From the NCBI GenBank assembly GCA_900545175.1, contig UQYF01000015.1:1-54793 (forward strand): a DNA stretch of 54,793 nt, given 5' to 3'. This stretch comes from an uncultured Eubacteriales bacterium. GTDB lineage: Bacteria; Bacillota; Clostridia; Lachnospirales; Lachnospiraceae. The position numbers and the translations under genes are program-made. Numbering within the stretch: position 1 is the stretch's first letter; the number at the start of each line of letters is the position of its first letter. Under the pieces are notes generated by a model that saw only the letters and a list, made by a program, of their open reading frames with translations, ran no database searches and was not told where the DNA came from. Below are positions 8,541 to 17,034 of the stretch, piece by piece.

Positions 8541-8560
8541 GTGTATAATACGTTATACAC
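8541..8560 (+). promoter_or_regulatory. Palindromic candidate operator overlapping a -10 box, upstream of feoAB
   Basis: GTGTATAA, TACG, TTATACAC forms a perfect 8-bp inverted repeat with a 4-base centre and contains TATAAT at 8544-8549. It sits 60 bases before the feoAB start, so a repressor bound here would block RNA polymerase. It does not match the classic Fur box. A DtxR/MntR-type or other metal regulator is possible but unproven. No good -35 is visible. Confidence 0.5.
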
Positions 8561-8620
8561 AATTAAGTTTATAAGACATGTTTTGCTCCGAAAAATAAAT
8601 AAAAACGGAAGAATAATGTT

Positions 8621-10960
8621 ATGAAATTGAAAGAATTACAGATTGGGAAAAGCGGTGTTATTAAGACCGTTGGGGGAAGTGGTGCACTCAGACAGCACTT
8701 TCTTGACATGGGAATGATTCCGGGTGCAGAAGTAACAGTAGTAAAGCTTGCACCTATGGGAGACCCGATGGAGCTTCAGATACACGGATATGAGCTCACA
8801 CTTCGTCTTGCAGAGGCGGCTCAGATAGAGATAGAGAGCATAGACAGACGAACCAGAAATCATGAAAGAATAGAGAATGAAAAGAAGTCAGAGCATCCGG
8901 GACTTGGTGAGGATGGAAGATATCATTCTAAGAAGGATGAAAATCCACTTCCGGAAGGAACGAAGCTTACATATGCTCTCGTAGGAAATCAGAACTGTGG
9001 TAAGACAACACTTTTTAATCAGCTTACAGGTTCTAATCAGCATGTAGGAAATTTTCCTGGTGTGACAGTAGACAGAAAGGATGGAGCCATAAAAGGCTAT
9101 CCTAACACGAATATTACGGATTTGCCGGGAATATATTCCATGTCACCTTACAGCAGCGAGGAGATAGTATCGCGTAATTTTGTATTGAATGAGCATCCTA
9201 AGGCTATAATAAATATAGTTGATGCGACTAATATAGAGAGAAATCTTTACCTGACAATGCAGCTTCTTGAGATGGATATTCCTATGGTAGTAGCACTCAA
9301 TATGATGGATGAAGTGACAGGAAATCATGGCTCCATTGATGTCAATGCTATAGAGGGAATGCTTGGAGTACCTGTTATACCGATATCTGCTGCAAAGAAC
9401 GAGGGTGTTGATGAGCTTGTCAAGCATGCAATTCATATTGCAAAATATCAGGAGCGCCCATTAAGGCAGGATTTTTGCGATAAGCAGGAGCATGGAGGAG
9501 CGGTTCACAGATGCATACATGCAGTCGAACATTTGATTGAGGATCATGCTGAGGATGCAGATATTCCTGTACGCTTTGCTGCAACCAAGGCAATAGAGGG
9601 TGACCATCTTATAATTGAAAAGCTTAAGCTTGATGAGAATGAGACAGAGACTCTGTCTCATATTGTAAAGCAGATGGAGACTGAAAGAGGACTTGACAGG
9701 AGTGCAGCGATAGCAGATATGCGCTTTGATTTTATTGAGAAGCTGTGTGAGCAGACTGTGGTCAAGCCTAAGGAGAGCAGGGAACGGATAAGAAGTGAGA
9801 AAATTGACAGGATTCTTACCGGAAAATATACAGGAATCCCATGCTTTATAGCTATAATGGCATTAGTTTTTTATCTTACTTTCAATGTTATAGGAGCTGC
9901 ACTCCAGAGCCTTCTTGAGCTTGGGATTGATAAGCTGGCGGGTCTTACCGATGCGGCTATGACTGCTGCAAATGTCAACAGTGCACTGAGAAGTCTTGTG
10001 ATTGATGGTATATTTACAGGCGTGGGAAGCGTACTTAGCTTTCTGCCTGTTATAGTTACACTTTTCTTCTTTCTATCACTCATGGAGGACAGCGGATACA
10101 TAGCAAGAGTTGCCTTTATGATGGATAAGCTGCTTCGCAAGATTGGTCTTTCGGGAAGGAGCATAGTGCCGATGCTTATCGGCTTTGGCTGTACGGTTCC
10201 GGCTGTCATGGCTACAAGAACTCTCACTAGTGAGCGGGACCGCAAGATGACTATACTCCTTACACCATTTATGAGCTGTACGGCGAAACTTCCTATATAT
10301 GCTTTCTTTGTGAGCGTATTTTTCCCTAAACAGGGTGGATTTATCATGACAGGATTGTATCTTTTAGGAATACTTGTGGGAATACTTGTCGCATTTCTTT
10401 ATAAAGGAACGCTCTTTAAGGGTGAGCCTGTGCCTTTTGTGATGGAACTTCCTAACTACAGACTTCCAAGTCCGAAGAATGTAGGACAGCTTCTGTGGGA
10501 GAAAGCAAAAGATTTCCTGCAAAAAGCATTCTCGGTAATTCTTATAGCAACTATAGTTGTATGGCTTTTACAGAGCTTTGACCTGCACTTTAACATGGTT
10601 GAAGATTCGAGTGACAGTATACTTGCGATTATATCAGGCTTTTTAGTGCCTATATTCAGACCGTTAGGACTTGGCGACTGGCGTATCTGTACATCGCTTA
10701 TCAGCGGTTTCATGGCAAAAGAGAGTGTTGTATCAACACTTGAAGTGTTATTCGGTGCAGGTATCGGTTCTGTCCTGTCGCCTGTTGCGGCAGCAGCACT
10801 TCTTGCATTCAGCCTTTTATACACACCTTGCGTGGCGGCTATAGCAGCCATTAAGAGAGAGCTTGGAATTAAGTGGGCTGTCGGAGTAGTGATTTGGCAA
10901 TGTGCTGTTGCATGGGTTATGGCGCTTATTGTGAAGCTGATAGTTGGGATTTTCGTATAG
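8621..10960 (+). CDS. feoB: Ferrous iron transporter, FeoA-FeoB fusion
   Basis: The gene encodes 779 aa. Residues 1-75 are a FeoA domain (KLKELQIGKSG, FLDMGMIPGAEVTV), followed by a charged linker to about residue 115. The FeoB G domain then has G1 GNQNCGKTT (122-130), a switch segment NFPGVTVDRK, G3 DLPG and G4 NMMD. The C-terminal half is a polytopic membrane core with the two Gate domains (GRSIVPMLIGFGCTVPAVMATRTL and SLLYTPCVAAIAAIKRELG). The protein imports Fe2+ across the cytoplasmic membrane under low oxygen. Fusion of FeoA to FeoB occurs in several anaerobes and removes the need for a separate feoA. A palindrome over the -10 box suggests metal-responsive control. It is the only gene of its transcript. 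Confidence 0.95.
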   Translation: MKLKELQIGKSGVIKTVGGSGALRQHFLDMGMIPGAEVTVVKLAPMGDPMELQIHGYELTLRLAEAAQIEIESIDRRTRNHERIENEKKSEHPGLGEDGRYHSKKDENPLPEGTKLTYALVGNQNCGKTTLFNQLTGSNQHVGNFPGVTVDRKDGAIKGYPNTNITDLPGIYSMSPYSSEEIVSRNFVLNEHPKAIINIVDATNIERNLYLTMQLLEMDIPMVVALNMMDEVTGNHGSIDVNAIEGMLGVPVIPISAAKNEGVDELVKHAIHIAKYQERPLRQDFCDKQEHGGAVHRCIHAVEHLIEDHAEDADIPVRFAATKAIEGDHLIIEKLKLDENETETLSHIVKQMETERGLDRSAAIADMRFDFIEKLCEQTVVKPKESRERIRSEKIDRILTGKYTGIPCFIAIMALVFYLTFNVIGAALQSLLELGIDKLAGLTDAAMTAANVNSALRSLVIDGIFTGVGSVLSFLPVIVTLFFFLSLMEDSGYIARVAFMMDKLLRKIGLSGRSIVPMLIGFGCTVPAVMATRTLTSERDRKMTILLTPFMSCTAKLPIYAFFVSVFFPKQGGFIMTGLYLLGILVGILVAFLYKGTLFKGEPVPFVMELPNYRLPSPKNVGQLLWEKAKDFLQKAFSVILIATIVVWLLQSFDLHFNMVEDSSDSILAIISGFLVPIFRPLGLGDWRICTSLISGFMAKESVVSTLEVLFGAGIGSVLSPVAAAALLAFSLLYTPCVAAIAAIKRELGIKWAVGVVIWQCAVAWVMALIVKLIVGIFV

Positions 10961-10998
10961 GATTTTGTTTGGAAATAATGCATGTGAATATGGAAGGT

Positions 10999-11033
10999 GG
11001 CACCGGCAGGGAGATTGCTGGTGCCGCTTTTTT
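10999..11033 (+). terminator. Rho-independent terminator after feoAB
   Basis: GGCACCGGCA (10999-11008) pairs with TGCTGGTGCC (11016-11025), one G.T pair, followed by GC and six T residues. Confidence 0.9.
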
Positions 11034-11104
11034 GTGTTGAAGAGTGTATAAAATTAATCTGTTTAAAATGTTAAATTATAATATACAGTAGAGCTATATT
11101 TTTA

Positions 11105-11133
11105 TTTACTTTTTCTTTTTAAATTGGTATAAT
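11105..11133 (+). promoter_or_regulatory. Promoter of the toxin-antitoxin operon
   Basis: TTTACT (11105-11110), a 17-base spacer and TATAAT (11128-11133). Transcription would begin about 15 bases before the short leader frame at 11153. Confidence 0.65.
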
Positions 11134-11152
11134 AAAAAAAGGAGTATATTTA

Positions 11153-11203
11153 ATGCACAACATTATAAATAATAGAGAGGGTGATGGGTATGAACTTAGC
11201 TAA
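11153..11203 (+). CDS. Possible 16-codon leader peptide overlapping the antitoxin start
   Basis: ATG 11153 is preceded by AAAGGAG at the right distance and runs 16 codons (MHNIINNREGDGYELS) to TAA 11201-11203. It reads through the antitoxin ribosome binding site and first codons in another frame. Its ribosome binding site is better than that of the antitoxin. It may couple or limit antitoxin translation. It could also be a chance frame. Confidence 0.35.
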   Translation: MHNIINNREGDGYELS

Positions 11204-11450
11204 AGTTTCTGCGGCAGGTCAAATTACGGTTCCTATTGAGATTCGTCGATTACTTGGGTTAAAAGCAGGAGATAAGATTAATTTTGTTAAAAAAAATAGC
11301 GGCGAGATTGTGATTAATAATGCTTCAGCTGATGCTATACACAAAGCACAAAAGGCTTTTGAGGGTGTGGCGGAGCAAATAGGCGTGTATAATGAGGATG
11401 ATGTACAGAAGTTAGTTGATGAGACTCGTTATGGAGGAAATAAAGAGTGA
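11190..11450 (+). CDS. AbrB/SpoVT-type antitoxin
   Basis: The gene encodes 86 aa from ATG 11190; ATG 11184 and GTG 11181 are possible but lie too close to the AGAGAGG site at 11174-11180. The N-terminus (NLAKVSAAGQITVPIEIRR, LLGLKAGDKINFV) is a swapped-hairpin AbrB DNA-binding domain. The C-terminal part should bind and neutralise the toxin encoded next. The stop codon overlaps the GTG start of the toxin. Such antitoxins usually repress their own promoter. The pair lies directly upstream of the CRISPR-Cas12a locus, a common neighbourhood in defence islands. Confidence 0.85.
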   Translation: MNLAKVSAAGQITVPIEIRRLLGLKAGDKINFVKKNSGEIVINNASADAIHKAQKAFEGVAEQIGVYNEDDVQKLVDETRYGGNKE

Positions 11451-11839
11451 AAATACTAGTAGATACTAATATATTGATTTCTGCATTGCTTTTTCCGAAT
11501 TCAAAGCCAGCCAAAGCATTGATATATGTTTCAGAAAAACATGATATGGTGTTATGTGACAGAAATTTATATGAGCTTAGAGATGTTCTTAAAAGAAAGG
11601 CACCGAAAGTATTGCCTGATGCGGAAGTACTTTTAGCGGAGTTATCTTATGAGCTTATTCCGGCTACGTATTGTGTAGGCAGCTTTATACGAGATGCAAA
11701 AGATAAGCCTATTTTAGATGCAGCAATCTTAGCTGATGTAGATATAATACTTACAGGAGATAAGGATTTCTTAAGTTTAGATATGGAACATCCAAAATGT
11801 ATGACGGTTGTTCAATTTTTTGAAATGGAAAATTTGTGA
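11447..11839 (+). CDS. PIN-domain ribonuclease toxin
   Basis: The gene encodes 130 aa from GTG 11447, overlapping the antitoxin stop by 4 bases. The acidic PIN active site is visible: D6 in VDTNILISAL, a Glu in DRNLYELRDVL near residue 46, and Asp residues in RDAKDKPILDAAILADVDIILTGDKDFL (about 87-114). It belongs to the group annotated as putative toxin-antitoxin system toxin component, PIN family, and should cleave RNA when free of its antitoxin. About 90 bases separate it from the crRNA-like element, so read-through into the cas region is possible. Confidence 0.87.
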   Translation: MKILVDTNILISALLFPNSKPAKALIYVSEKHDMVLCDRNLYELRDVLKRKAPKVLPDAEVLLAELSYELIPATYCVGSFIRDAKDKPILDAAILADVDIILTGDKDFLSLDMEHPKCMTVVQFFEMENL

Positions 11840-11930
11840 TTGTGTAAGTTAATAGATAAGATTGCTTTAGGCATATAGTATAGATACTGATAATGTATGA
11901 TAACGAAGGAAATATATTTTGAAATAAAAT

Positions 11931-11996
11931 AATGTCTACTATAGTAGATTGAAATTGTCAGGTATAAATAACGTAAAGAGGTTACGTTATTTTTTT
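11931..11996 (+). ncRNA. Candidate solo crRNA-like regulatory RNA (CreR-like) upstream of cas12a
   Basis: AATGTCTACTATAGTAGAT (11931-11949) matches the conserved 3' part of Cas12a direct repeats: stem TCTAC/GTAGA, 4-base loop, AAT handle and terminal AT. It differs from the array's own hairpin (TCTGC/GCAGA). A guide-like segment starts at 11950 (TGAAATTGTCAGG), and an intrinsic terminator (11967-11996) ends the transcript. The first nine guide bases match the site at 12022-12030 beside a TTTA PAM. Seen: hairpin, terminator, seed match. Inferred: Cas12a binds the RNA and represses its own gene. The 14-bp core TCTACTATAGTAGA is also a palindrome, so a protein operator is an alternative. No clear promoter was assigned. 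Confidence 0.65.
11967..11996 (+). terminator. Intrinsic terminator between the crRNA-like element and cas12a
   Basis: AATAACGTAA (11967-11976) and TTACGTTATT (11982-11991) form a perfect 10-bp stem with a 5-base loop, running into T residues to 11996. It ends transcription about 50 bases before the cas12a start codon. cas12a therefore needs read-through or its own promoter in 11997-12030; TTGGAA at 11995-12000 is a weak -35 candidate. Confidence 0.85.
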
Positions 11997-12021
11997 GGAA
12001 GATTTTTATTTTTAACATTAC

Positions 12022-12034
12022 ACAATTTCATAAA
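12022..12034 (-). promoter_or_regulatory. Seed-match site with TTTA PAM next to the cas12a ribosome binding site
   Basis: Read on the minus strand this is TTTA followed by TGAAATTGT, identical to guide bases 1-9 of the solo element (11950-11958). The match stops at base 10. It lies immediately before the AAGGAG of cas12a (12035-12040). A short seed would allow Cas12a binding without cleavage. Confidence 0.6.
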
Positions 12035-12047
12035 AAGGAGAAAAATT

Positions 12048-15000
12048 ATGAACAATGAACATTATTACGAAGAGGGTTTTACAAATTCAACATCAGTTAC
12101 TAAGACGCTTGCAAATGAACTTCGACCGACATATTGGACATGCAAGCATATTAGAGATAATGGGATTTTATTGATGGATGAGCTAAGGAATAAGGAAACT
12201 GATGAGTTAAAGAGCATAATGGATGACTATTACAGAAAGTATATTGATGATAAGCTTTCATGTGTGCATTCATTGAATTGGAAAGAGCTTTTTGCTGCAT
12301 TGGACAAAATGTTTAAAGAAGAAAAAAGTGGTGATGCCATAAGGGAATATATTGAAAAAGAAAGAACTTTGATGAGGGATAAGCTATATAAGCTATTGTC
12401 AGACGATGAGAAGTTTAAATTGATGTTTACTGGAAAGTTTGTTACTAAGATTTTACCTGAATTCGTAAGAAATAATGACGCATATGATGAAGAACAAAAA
12501 GAGAAAAAGATTAATACATTGGAGTTATTTGGAGAATTTACTACAGCGGTAGGCGATTTTTTTAATAATAGAAAAAATGTTTTTTCTAAGGATGCAAAAC
12601 ATACAGCAATATGTTACAGGGTTGTTGATGAGAATTTTACAATTTTTTATCGCAATATAGTTTCGTATAAAAAAATTGTAGATAATGCGCCGGGGGAGAT
12701 TGAAAAGATAGAATTAGAAAACAAAAATCGACTTGGCGAATGGCAGCTTTCGCATATATACACACATGAATTTTATAATGAAGTATTAATACAGAAGGGT
12801 ATCGAATACTACAATGATATATGCGGCATGATTAATAGTCATATGAATCTGTATTGTCAACAGACAAAGGAAAAATCGGGACAGTATAGGATGAGAAAAT
12901 TGCATAAGCAGATACTTAGCACAACATCTACCAGCTATGAAGTGCCGTATATGTATAAGGATGATACAGAGGTATATAATTCAATCAATTTGATGGTAGA
13001 TAAAATTTTAACAGGTAATTTTAGTGACAAGATTAAAGGAATGCTTGAAAAATCTTCTGAATATGATTTTAATAAAATATATGTTTCTTCAAAGACGTAT
13101 GGAAATATTTCTAACTTTATGTGTGGAACATGGAGCTTGGTAGAATCATGCATCAGAAACTATTATGAAGATAATACAGTTGCAAAGGCAGATAAAAAGC
13201 AACAGAAGGTTGAAGATAGAATAAAAAAAGAAAAATATAGAAGTCTGCATAGCATCGATAAAGTGGTTGAAATGTATGACAAAGAGAAAGTAAACAGAGA
13301 TGCCAAGGATTATATATACTATATAGAAGAAATATACGATGAAAAGAAGCTTAAGAAAATAGAGGCAGATAATCAGATAAAGCTTGTTGAGGATGACAAG
13401 AAAATTGAGAACATTAAGGAGATGCTTGATATGCTGTTGAATACAAAACATTTCCTAGGTATGTTTGATATTGATGATAGTGAAGATTTGGATAGTGGCT
13501 TTTATAGTGAAATTGATGGACTTATAGAAGTAATTGATGGTGTTGAAAAGCTTTATAACAGAGTGAGAAATTATGTTACAAAAAAGCCGTATAATAAAGG
13601 AAAAATTCGACTTAATTTTAATTCACCAACGCTGGCAAGTGGTTGGTCTAAGAGTAAGGAATATGCTAGTAATGCTATTATTCTTAGGAGGGAAGGCAAA
13701 TATTATCTTGCAATTTTCAATGTTGGAAATAAACCGGATAAAAAAATAATGGAAGGATATAGAGGAGAGGTAGGAGATGGATACGAAAAAATGGTGTACA
13801 GTCTTTTACCTGGAGCAAATAAGATGCTTCCTAAGGTTTTTTTGTCGAAGAAAGGAATAGACAAATACAAACCTTCTCAATATATATTGGATAGTTATAG
13901 TAAAGAAAGGCATCTTAAGTCAAGTAAGAATTTTGATATCAATTTTTGTCATGACTTAATTGATTATTTTAAGAAGTCAATAAATGCTAATGAAGATTGG
14001 AAGGTATTTGATTTTAAATTTTCAGATACCAATAGTTATGAAGATATAGGTGGCTTTTACAGAGAAGTTGAAGAACAGGGATATAAAATCAGCTGGGTTA
14101 ATATAGCTAGGAAAGATATAGAAAAACTTGATGAAGATGGTCAAATATATCTTTTTCAGATATATAATAAGGACTTTTCGGATAACAGTACAGGAACTCC
14201 TAATCTTCATACATTGTATTTTAAAAATCTGTTCAGCGAAGAAAATATGAAGCAGACAGTACTTAAGCTTAATGGTGAGGCAGAACTGTTTTTCAGAAAA
14301 GCTGGCATTGAAAAGCCGATTGTGCATAAAAAGGGTTCAATTCTTGTCAATAAAACATATAAGACAATGGTTGGAAATGAGGAGGTGAGAGTGCCGATTC
14401 CTGATAAAGAGTATATGGAGCTATATACATATTTCCAAAACGGAGAGACGACATCTCTTTCGGAAAATGCAATAAAGCTGCTTGATAGTAATGCAATAGA
14501 GCATTTTGCGGCAACAATGGATATAACTAAGGATAGGAGGTTTACTGCTGATAAATTTTTTATTTATACATCAATTGTTATTAATTATAAAGCAAAGCAG
14601 ATAACAGACAGACAGTTAAATGAACAGGTGCTTGACTATATTTCAAAGCAGGATGATATGCATATAATTGGTATAGACCGTGGTGAGAGAAATCTTGTGT
14701 ATGTATCGGTTATAGATATGAAAGGCAAAATCGTAGAGCAGAAATCTTATAATATTGTTAATAATTATAATTTTCAAAAGAAGCTTGTTGAGAGAGAAAA
14801 AGAAAGGGATAAAGCAAGAAAAAGCTGGAAAGAAGTCGGAAAGATAACTGACCTTAAGGAAGGATATCTTTCGCTTGTTGTACATGAGATTGCCGATATG
14901 GTAGTTAAATATAATGCCATTATTGCAATGGAGGACTTGAATTACGGCTTTAAGCGTGGAAGATTTAAGATTGAAAGACAAGTATATCAGAAGTTTGAGA

Positions 15001-15914
15001 GTATGCTGATAAAAAAAATGAATTATCTTGTTGATAAAAAGAAAAAAGTTAATGAGCCGGGAGGACTTTTAAAGGGATATCAGCTTACATATATTCCGAA
15101 GGAAATAAAAAAGGTTGGCAGGCAGTGTGGTATTATCTTCTATGTTCCGCCGGCGTATACATCAAAGATTGACCCTGCAACCGGTTTTGTAAATGTATTT
15201 AAATTTAAATCAGATAACCAAGGAGGTGGAGTAAAAGCAAGAAACAGTAAGAAAGAGTTCCTATCAAAACTTGATGATATCAGATATATTGACAGTGATA
15301 AATATGGAGAACCTTTGTTTTCATTTACGTTTGATTATGATAACTTCATCACACATGATACGGTTCTTGCTAAAAGAAAATGGACTGCATATACTTTCGG
15401 AAGCAGAATAAAAAAAGTATTTGAAAATGAAAAATATACTCGAAAATCACAGGAGATAAAGCTTACAAGCGAGATGAGGAAAATACTTGAAGAAAATAAA
15501 ATAGAGTATCGAGATGGGCATAATCTTATTGAAGATATTCAAAAGGCAGATGATGATGTAGTTGATGGTATATTTAATATTTTTAGGTTGACGGTTCAGA
15601 TGAGAAATAGCATGAGTGAAGCAGAAAATTGTGAATACGATAGACTTATTTCACCGATAATGAATAGTGATGGAGTATTTTTTGATTCATTTGTGTATAA
15701 AAATATTAATGAAAAATCTGCGACATCGAATAATACTGCCAGTATGCCGATTGATGCGGATGCTAACGGTGCGTATTGTATAGCTATGAAATGTTTATTG
15801 GAAGCAAAAAGGATAAAGCTTGATTGGGGAAAATCAAGTAAGAACAATAATACATTACTTATCGTAACGAACGCTGATTGGTTTGATTTTATGCAAAATA
15901 AAAGGTATCTGTGA
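12048..15914 (+). CDS. cas12a: CRISPR-associated endonuclease Cas12a (Cpf1), type V-A
   Basis: The gene encodes 1288 aa from ATG 12048 (AAGGAG, 12035-12040). The frame is open upstream, but that stretch is the solo RNA element and terminator. RuvC residues are present: D877 in GIDRGERN, E962 in AMEDLNYGFKRGRF, and D1236/D1238 in DADANGAY. The crRNA-processing segment HKKGSILVNK carries H760 and K769, aligned with H800 and K809 of AsCas12a. In the PAM-contact loop LASGWSKSKE the Ser and Lys align with S542 and K548; the N552 position is Ser. The C-terminus DWFDFMQNKRYL closely resembles the Agathobacter rectalis (MAD7-type) enzyme. All catalytic parts look intact. It should mature its own crRNA and cut T-rich-PAM double-stranded DNA. 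Its stop overlaps the cas4 start. Confidence 0.97.
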   Translation: MNNEHYYEEGFTNSTSVTKTLANELRPTYWTCKHIRDNGILLMDELRNKETDELKSIMDDYYRKYIDDKLSCVHSLNWKELFAALDKMFKEEKSGDAIREYIEKERTLMRDKLYKLLSDDEKFKLMFTGKFVTKILPEFVRNNDAYDEEQKEKKINTLELFGEFTTAVGDFFNNRKNVFSKDAKHTAICYRVVDENFTIFYRNIVSYKKIVDNAPGEIEKIELENKNRLGEWQLSHIYTHEFYNEVLIQKGIEYYNDICGMINSHMNLYCQQTKEKSGQYRMRKLHKQILSTTSTSYEVPYMYKDDTEVYNSINLMVDKILTGNFSDKIKGMLEKSSEYDFNKIYVSSKTYGNISNFMCGTWSLVESCIRNYYEDNTVAKADKKQQKVEDRIKKEKYRSLHSIDKVVEMYDKEKVNRDAKDYIYYIEEIYDEKKLKKIEADNQIKLVEDDKKIENIKEMLDMLLNTKHFLGMFDIDDSEDLDSGFYSEIDGLIEVIDGVEKLYNRVRNYVTKKPYNKGKIRLNFNSPTLASGWSKSKEYASNAIILRREGKYYLAIFNVGNKPDKKIMEGYRGEVGDGYEKMVYSLLPGANKMLPKVFLSKKGIDKYKPSQYILDSYSKERHLKSSKNFDINFCHDLIDYFKKSINANEDWKVFDFKFSDTNSYEDIGGFYREVEEQGYKISWVNIARKDIEKLDEDGQIYLFQIYNKDFSDNSTGTPNLHTLYFKNLFSEENMKQTVLKLNGEAELFFRKAGIEKPIVHKKGSILVNKTYKTMVGNEEVRVPIPDKEYMELYTYFQNGETTSLSENAIKLLDSNAIEHFAATMDITKDRRFTADKFFIYTSIVINYKAKQITDRQLNEQVLDYISKQDDMHIIGIDRGERNLVYVSVIDMKGKIVEQKSYNIVNNYNFQKKLVEREKERDKARKSWKEVGKITDLKEGYLSLVVHEIADMVVKYNAIIAMEDLNYGFKRGRFKIERQVYQKFESMLIKKMNYLVDKKKKVNEPGGLLKGYQLTYIPKEIKKVGRQCGIIFYVPPAYTSKIDPATGFVNVFKFKSDNQGGGVKARNSKKEFLSKLDDIRYIDSDKYGEPLFSFTFDYDNFITHDTVLAKRKWTAYTFGSRIKKVFENEKYTRKSQEIKLTSEMRKILEENKIEYRDGHNLIEDIQKADDDVVDGIFNIFRLTVQMRNSMSEAENCEYDRLISPIMNSDGVFFDSFVYKNINEKSATSNNTASMPIDADANGAYCIAMKCLLEAKRIKLDWGKSSKNNNTLLIVTNADWFDFMQNKRYL

Positions 15915-16351
15915 TGGATGATGTAATAATTATTTCATATTTGAATGATTTTATATTTTGCCCTGCTTCCATATATTTTCATAAATTATATGGAAGTGAG
16001 GACATCCTCATGTATCAGACAGCTTATCAGATTGATGGCACAAAGGCACATGAAGCTGTGGATAATAATACATATTCAACAAAGAAAAGTATAATTACAT
16101 CATTGGATGTCTATTCCGAAAAATATGGTCTTTTTGGTAAAATAGATATCTTTGATAGTGATAGAAAATTACTTATAGAAAGAAAAAAACATGTAGCAAA
16201 AATTTATGATGGATATGTTTTTCAACTGTATGCACAATACTATGCAATGACTGAAATGGGATATGAGATAAAAAGATTGGAGGTCAGAAGTATTGACGAC
16301 AATAAAAAATATGGAATTACTTTGCCGAATGAAAATGAAATATTTTATTAA
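15914..16351 (+). pseudogene. cas4: Cas4 nuclease, C-terminus lost
   Basis: The gene encodes 145 aa from ATG 15914, against a usual length of about 170-200. The N-terminal Cys is present (C16 in FIFCPASIYF), as are the RecB-like nuclease motifs: GKIDIFDSD, LIERKK and FQLYAQYY. The reading ends abruptly after LPNENEIFY. The C-terminal cysteine cluster that completes the Fe-S site is absent. The following bases encode the middle of Cas1 in another frame, so one deletion has removed the end of cas4 and the start of cas1. A folded but Fe-S-deficient protein is possible. Cas4 normally trims prespacers and selects the PAM during spacer capture. Confidence 0.8.
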
Positions 16352-17022
16352 GAATACATCAATATGAATATAGTGAAAATGACATAGGGAGAAAGATTGA
16401 ACAGAATAAAATTAAAAATCAAGCACAAGCATTAAGGAATACACGAAGAAGGACTGACTATATAAAAGAAGGAATTACATTGCTCGATGATATGACACGT
16501 TTACTTGATAATGAACTGGATTATCTTGAGATTATGGGGATAGAAGGTAATGCAGCAAGAGTGTATTTCCCAAGAATATTTGATAATGTGAATTGGAATG
16601 GGAGAAAACCAAGAGTTAAGAATGATTATGTAAATGTGACATTGGATATAGGATATACCATGCTATTTAATCTGGTAGATGCGATTCTTCAGATATATGG
16701 ATTTGATACATACTATGGAGTATTTCATAGGTGTTTTTATATGAGAAAATCTCTTGTATGTGACATTATGGAACCTATGCGTCCAATTATTGACTATGAA
16801 ATAAGAAAGGCTATTAATCTTGGACAATGTAAAAGGGAAGATTTTGAGGTGTATGATAACAGATGGTGTTTGTCATACAAAAATAATGTTTCTTATATTC
16901 AATTTTTGATGAAGGCGATTTTAGATTATAAGGACGATATTTTCATATACATACAGAGTTATTATAGATACTTTATGAAAAGAAAAAGTGTTGGAGAACT
17001 CCCTGTGTTTAAATTGCATTAA
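16339..17022 (+). pseudogene. cas1: Cas1 integrase, N-terminal domain deleted
   Basis: Frame 1 is open from 16339 and reads as the helical catalytic part of Cas1: LLRIHQYEYSEND, KIKNQAQALRN, IKEGITLLDD, the Glu of MGIEGNAARVYF, and the His of GVFHRCFYMRKSLVCDIMEP followed by RP. There is no ATG; the only evident start is TTG 16480. The N-terminal beta domain (roughly the first 90-100 residues) needed for dimerisation is missing. Even a TTG-initiated 180-aa product would lack it. Spacer integration by this locus is probably lost unless another Cas1 acts in trans. The remaining catalytic residues are undamaged, so the deletion may be recent. Confidence 0.85.
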
Positions 17023-17034
17023 ATGTTTTGATTA

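Noticed and set aside
11916..11925. Second partial match of the guide (TGAAAT) upstream of the solo hairpin
   Set aside because: Only six bases match and the PAM would be ATTT; such a match is expected by chance in AT-rich DNA.
11949..12047. Upstream in-frame extension of Cas12a by 33 residues
   Set aside because: It would translate the crRNA-like hairpin and terminator; ATG 12048 has AAGGAG at proper spacing and gives the usual family N-terminus.
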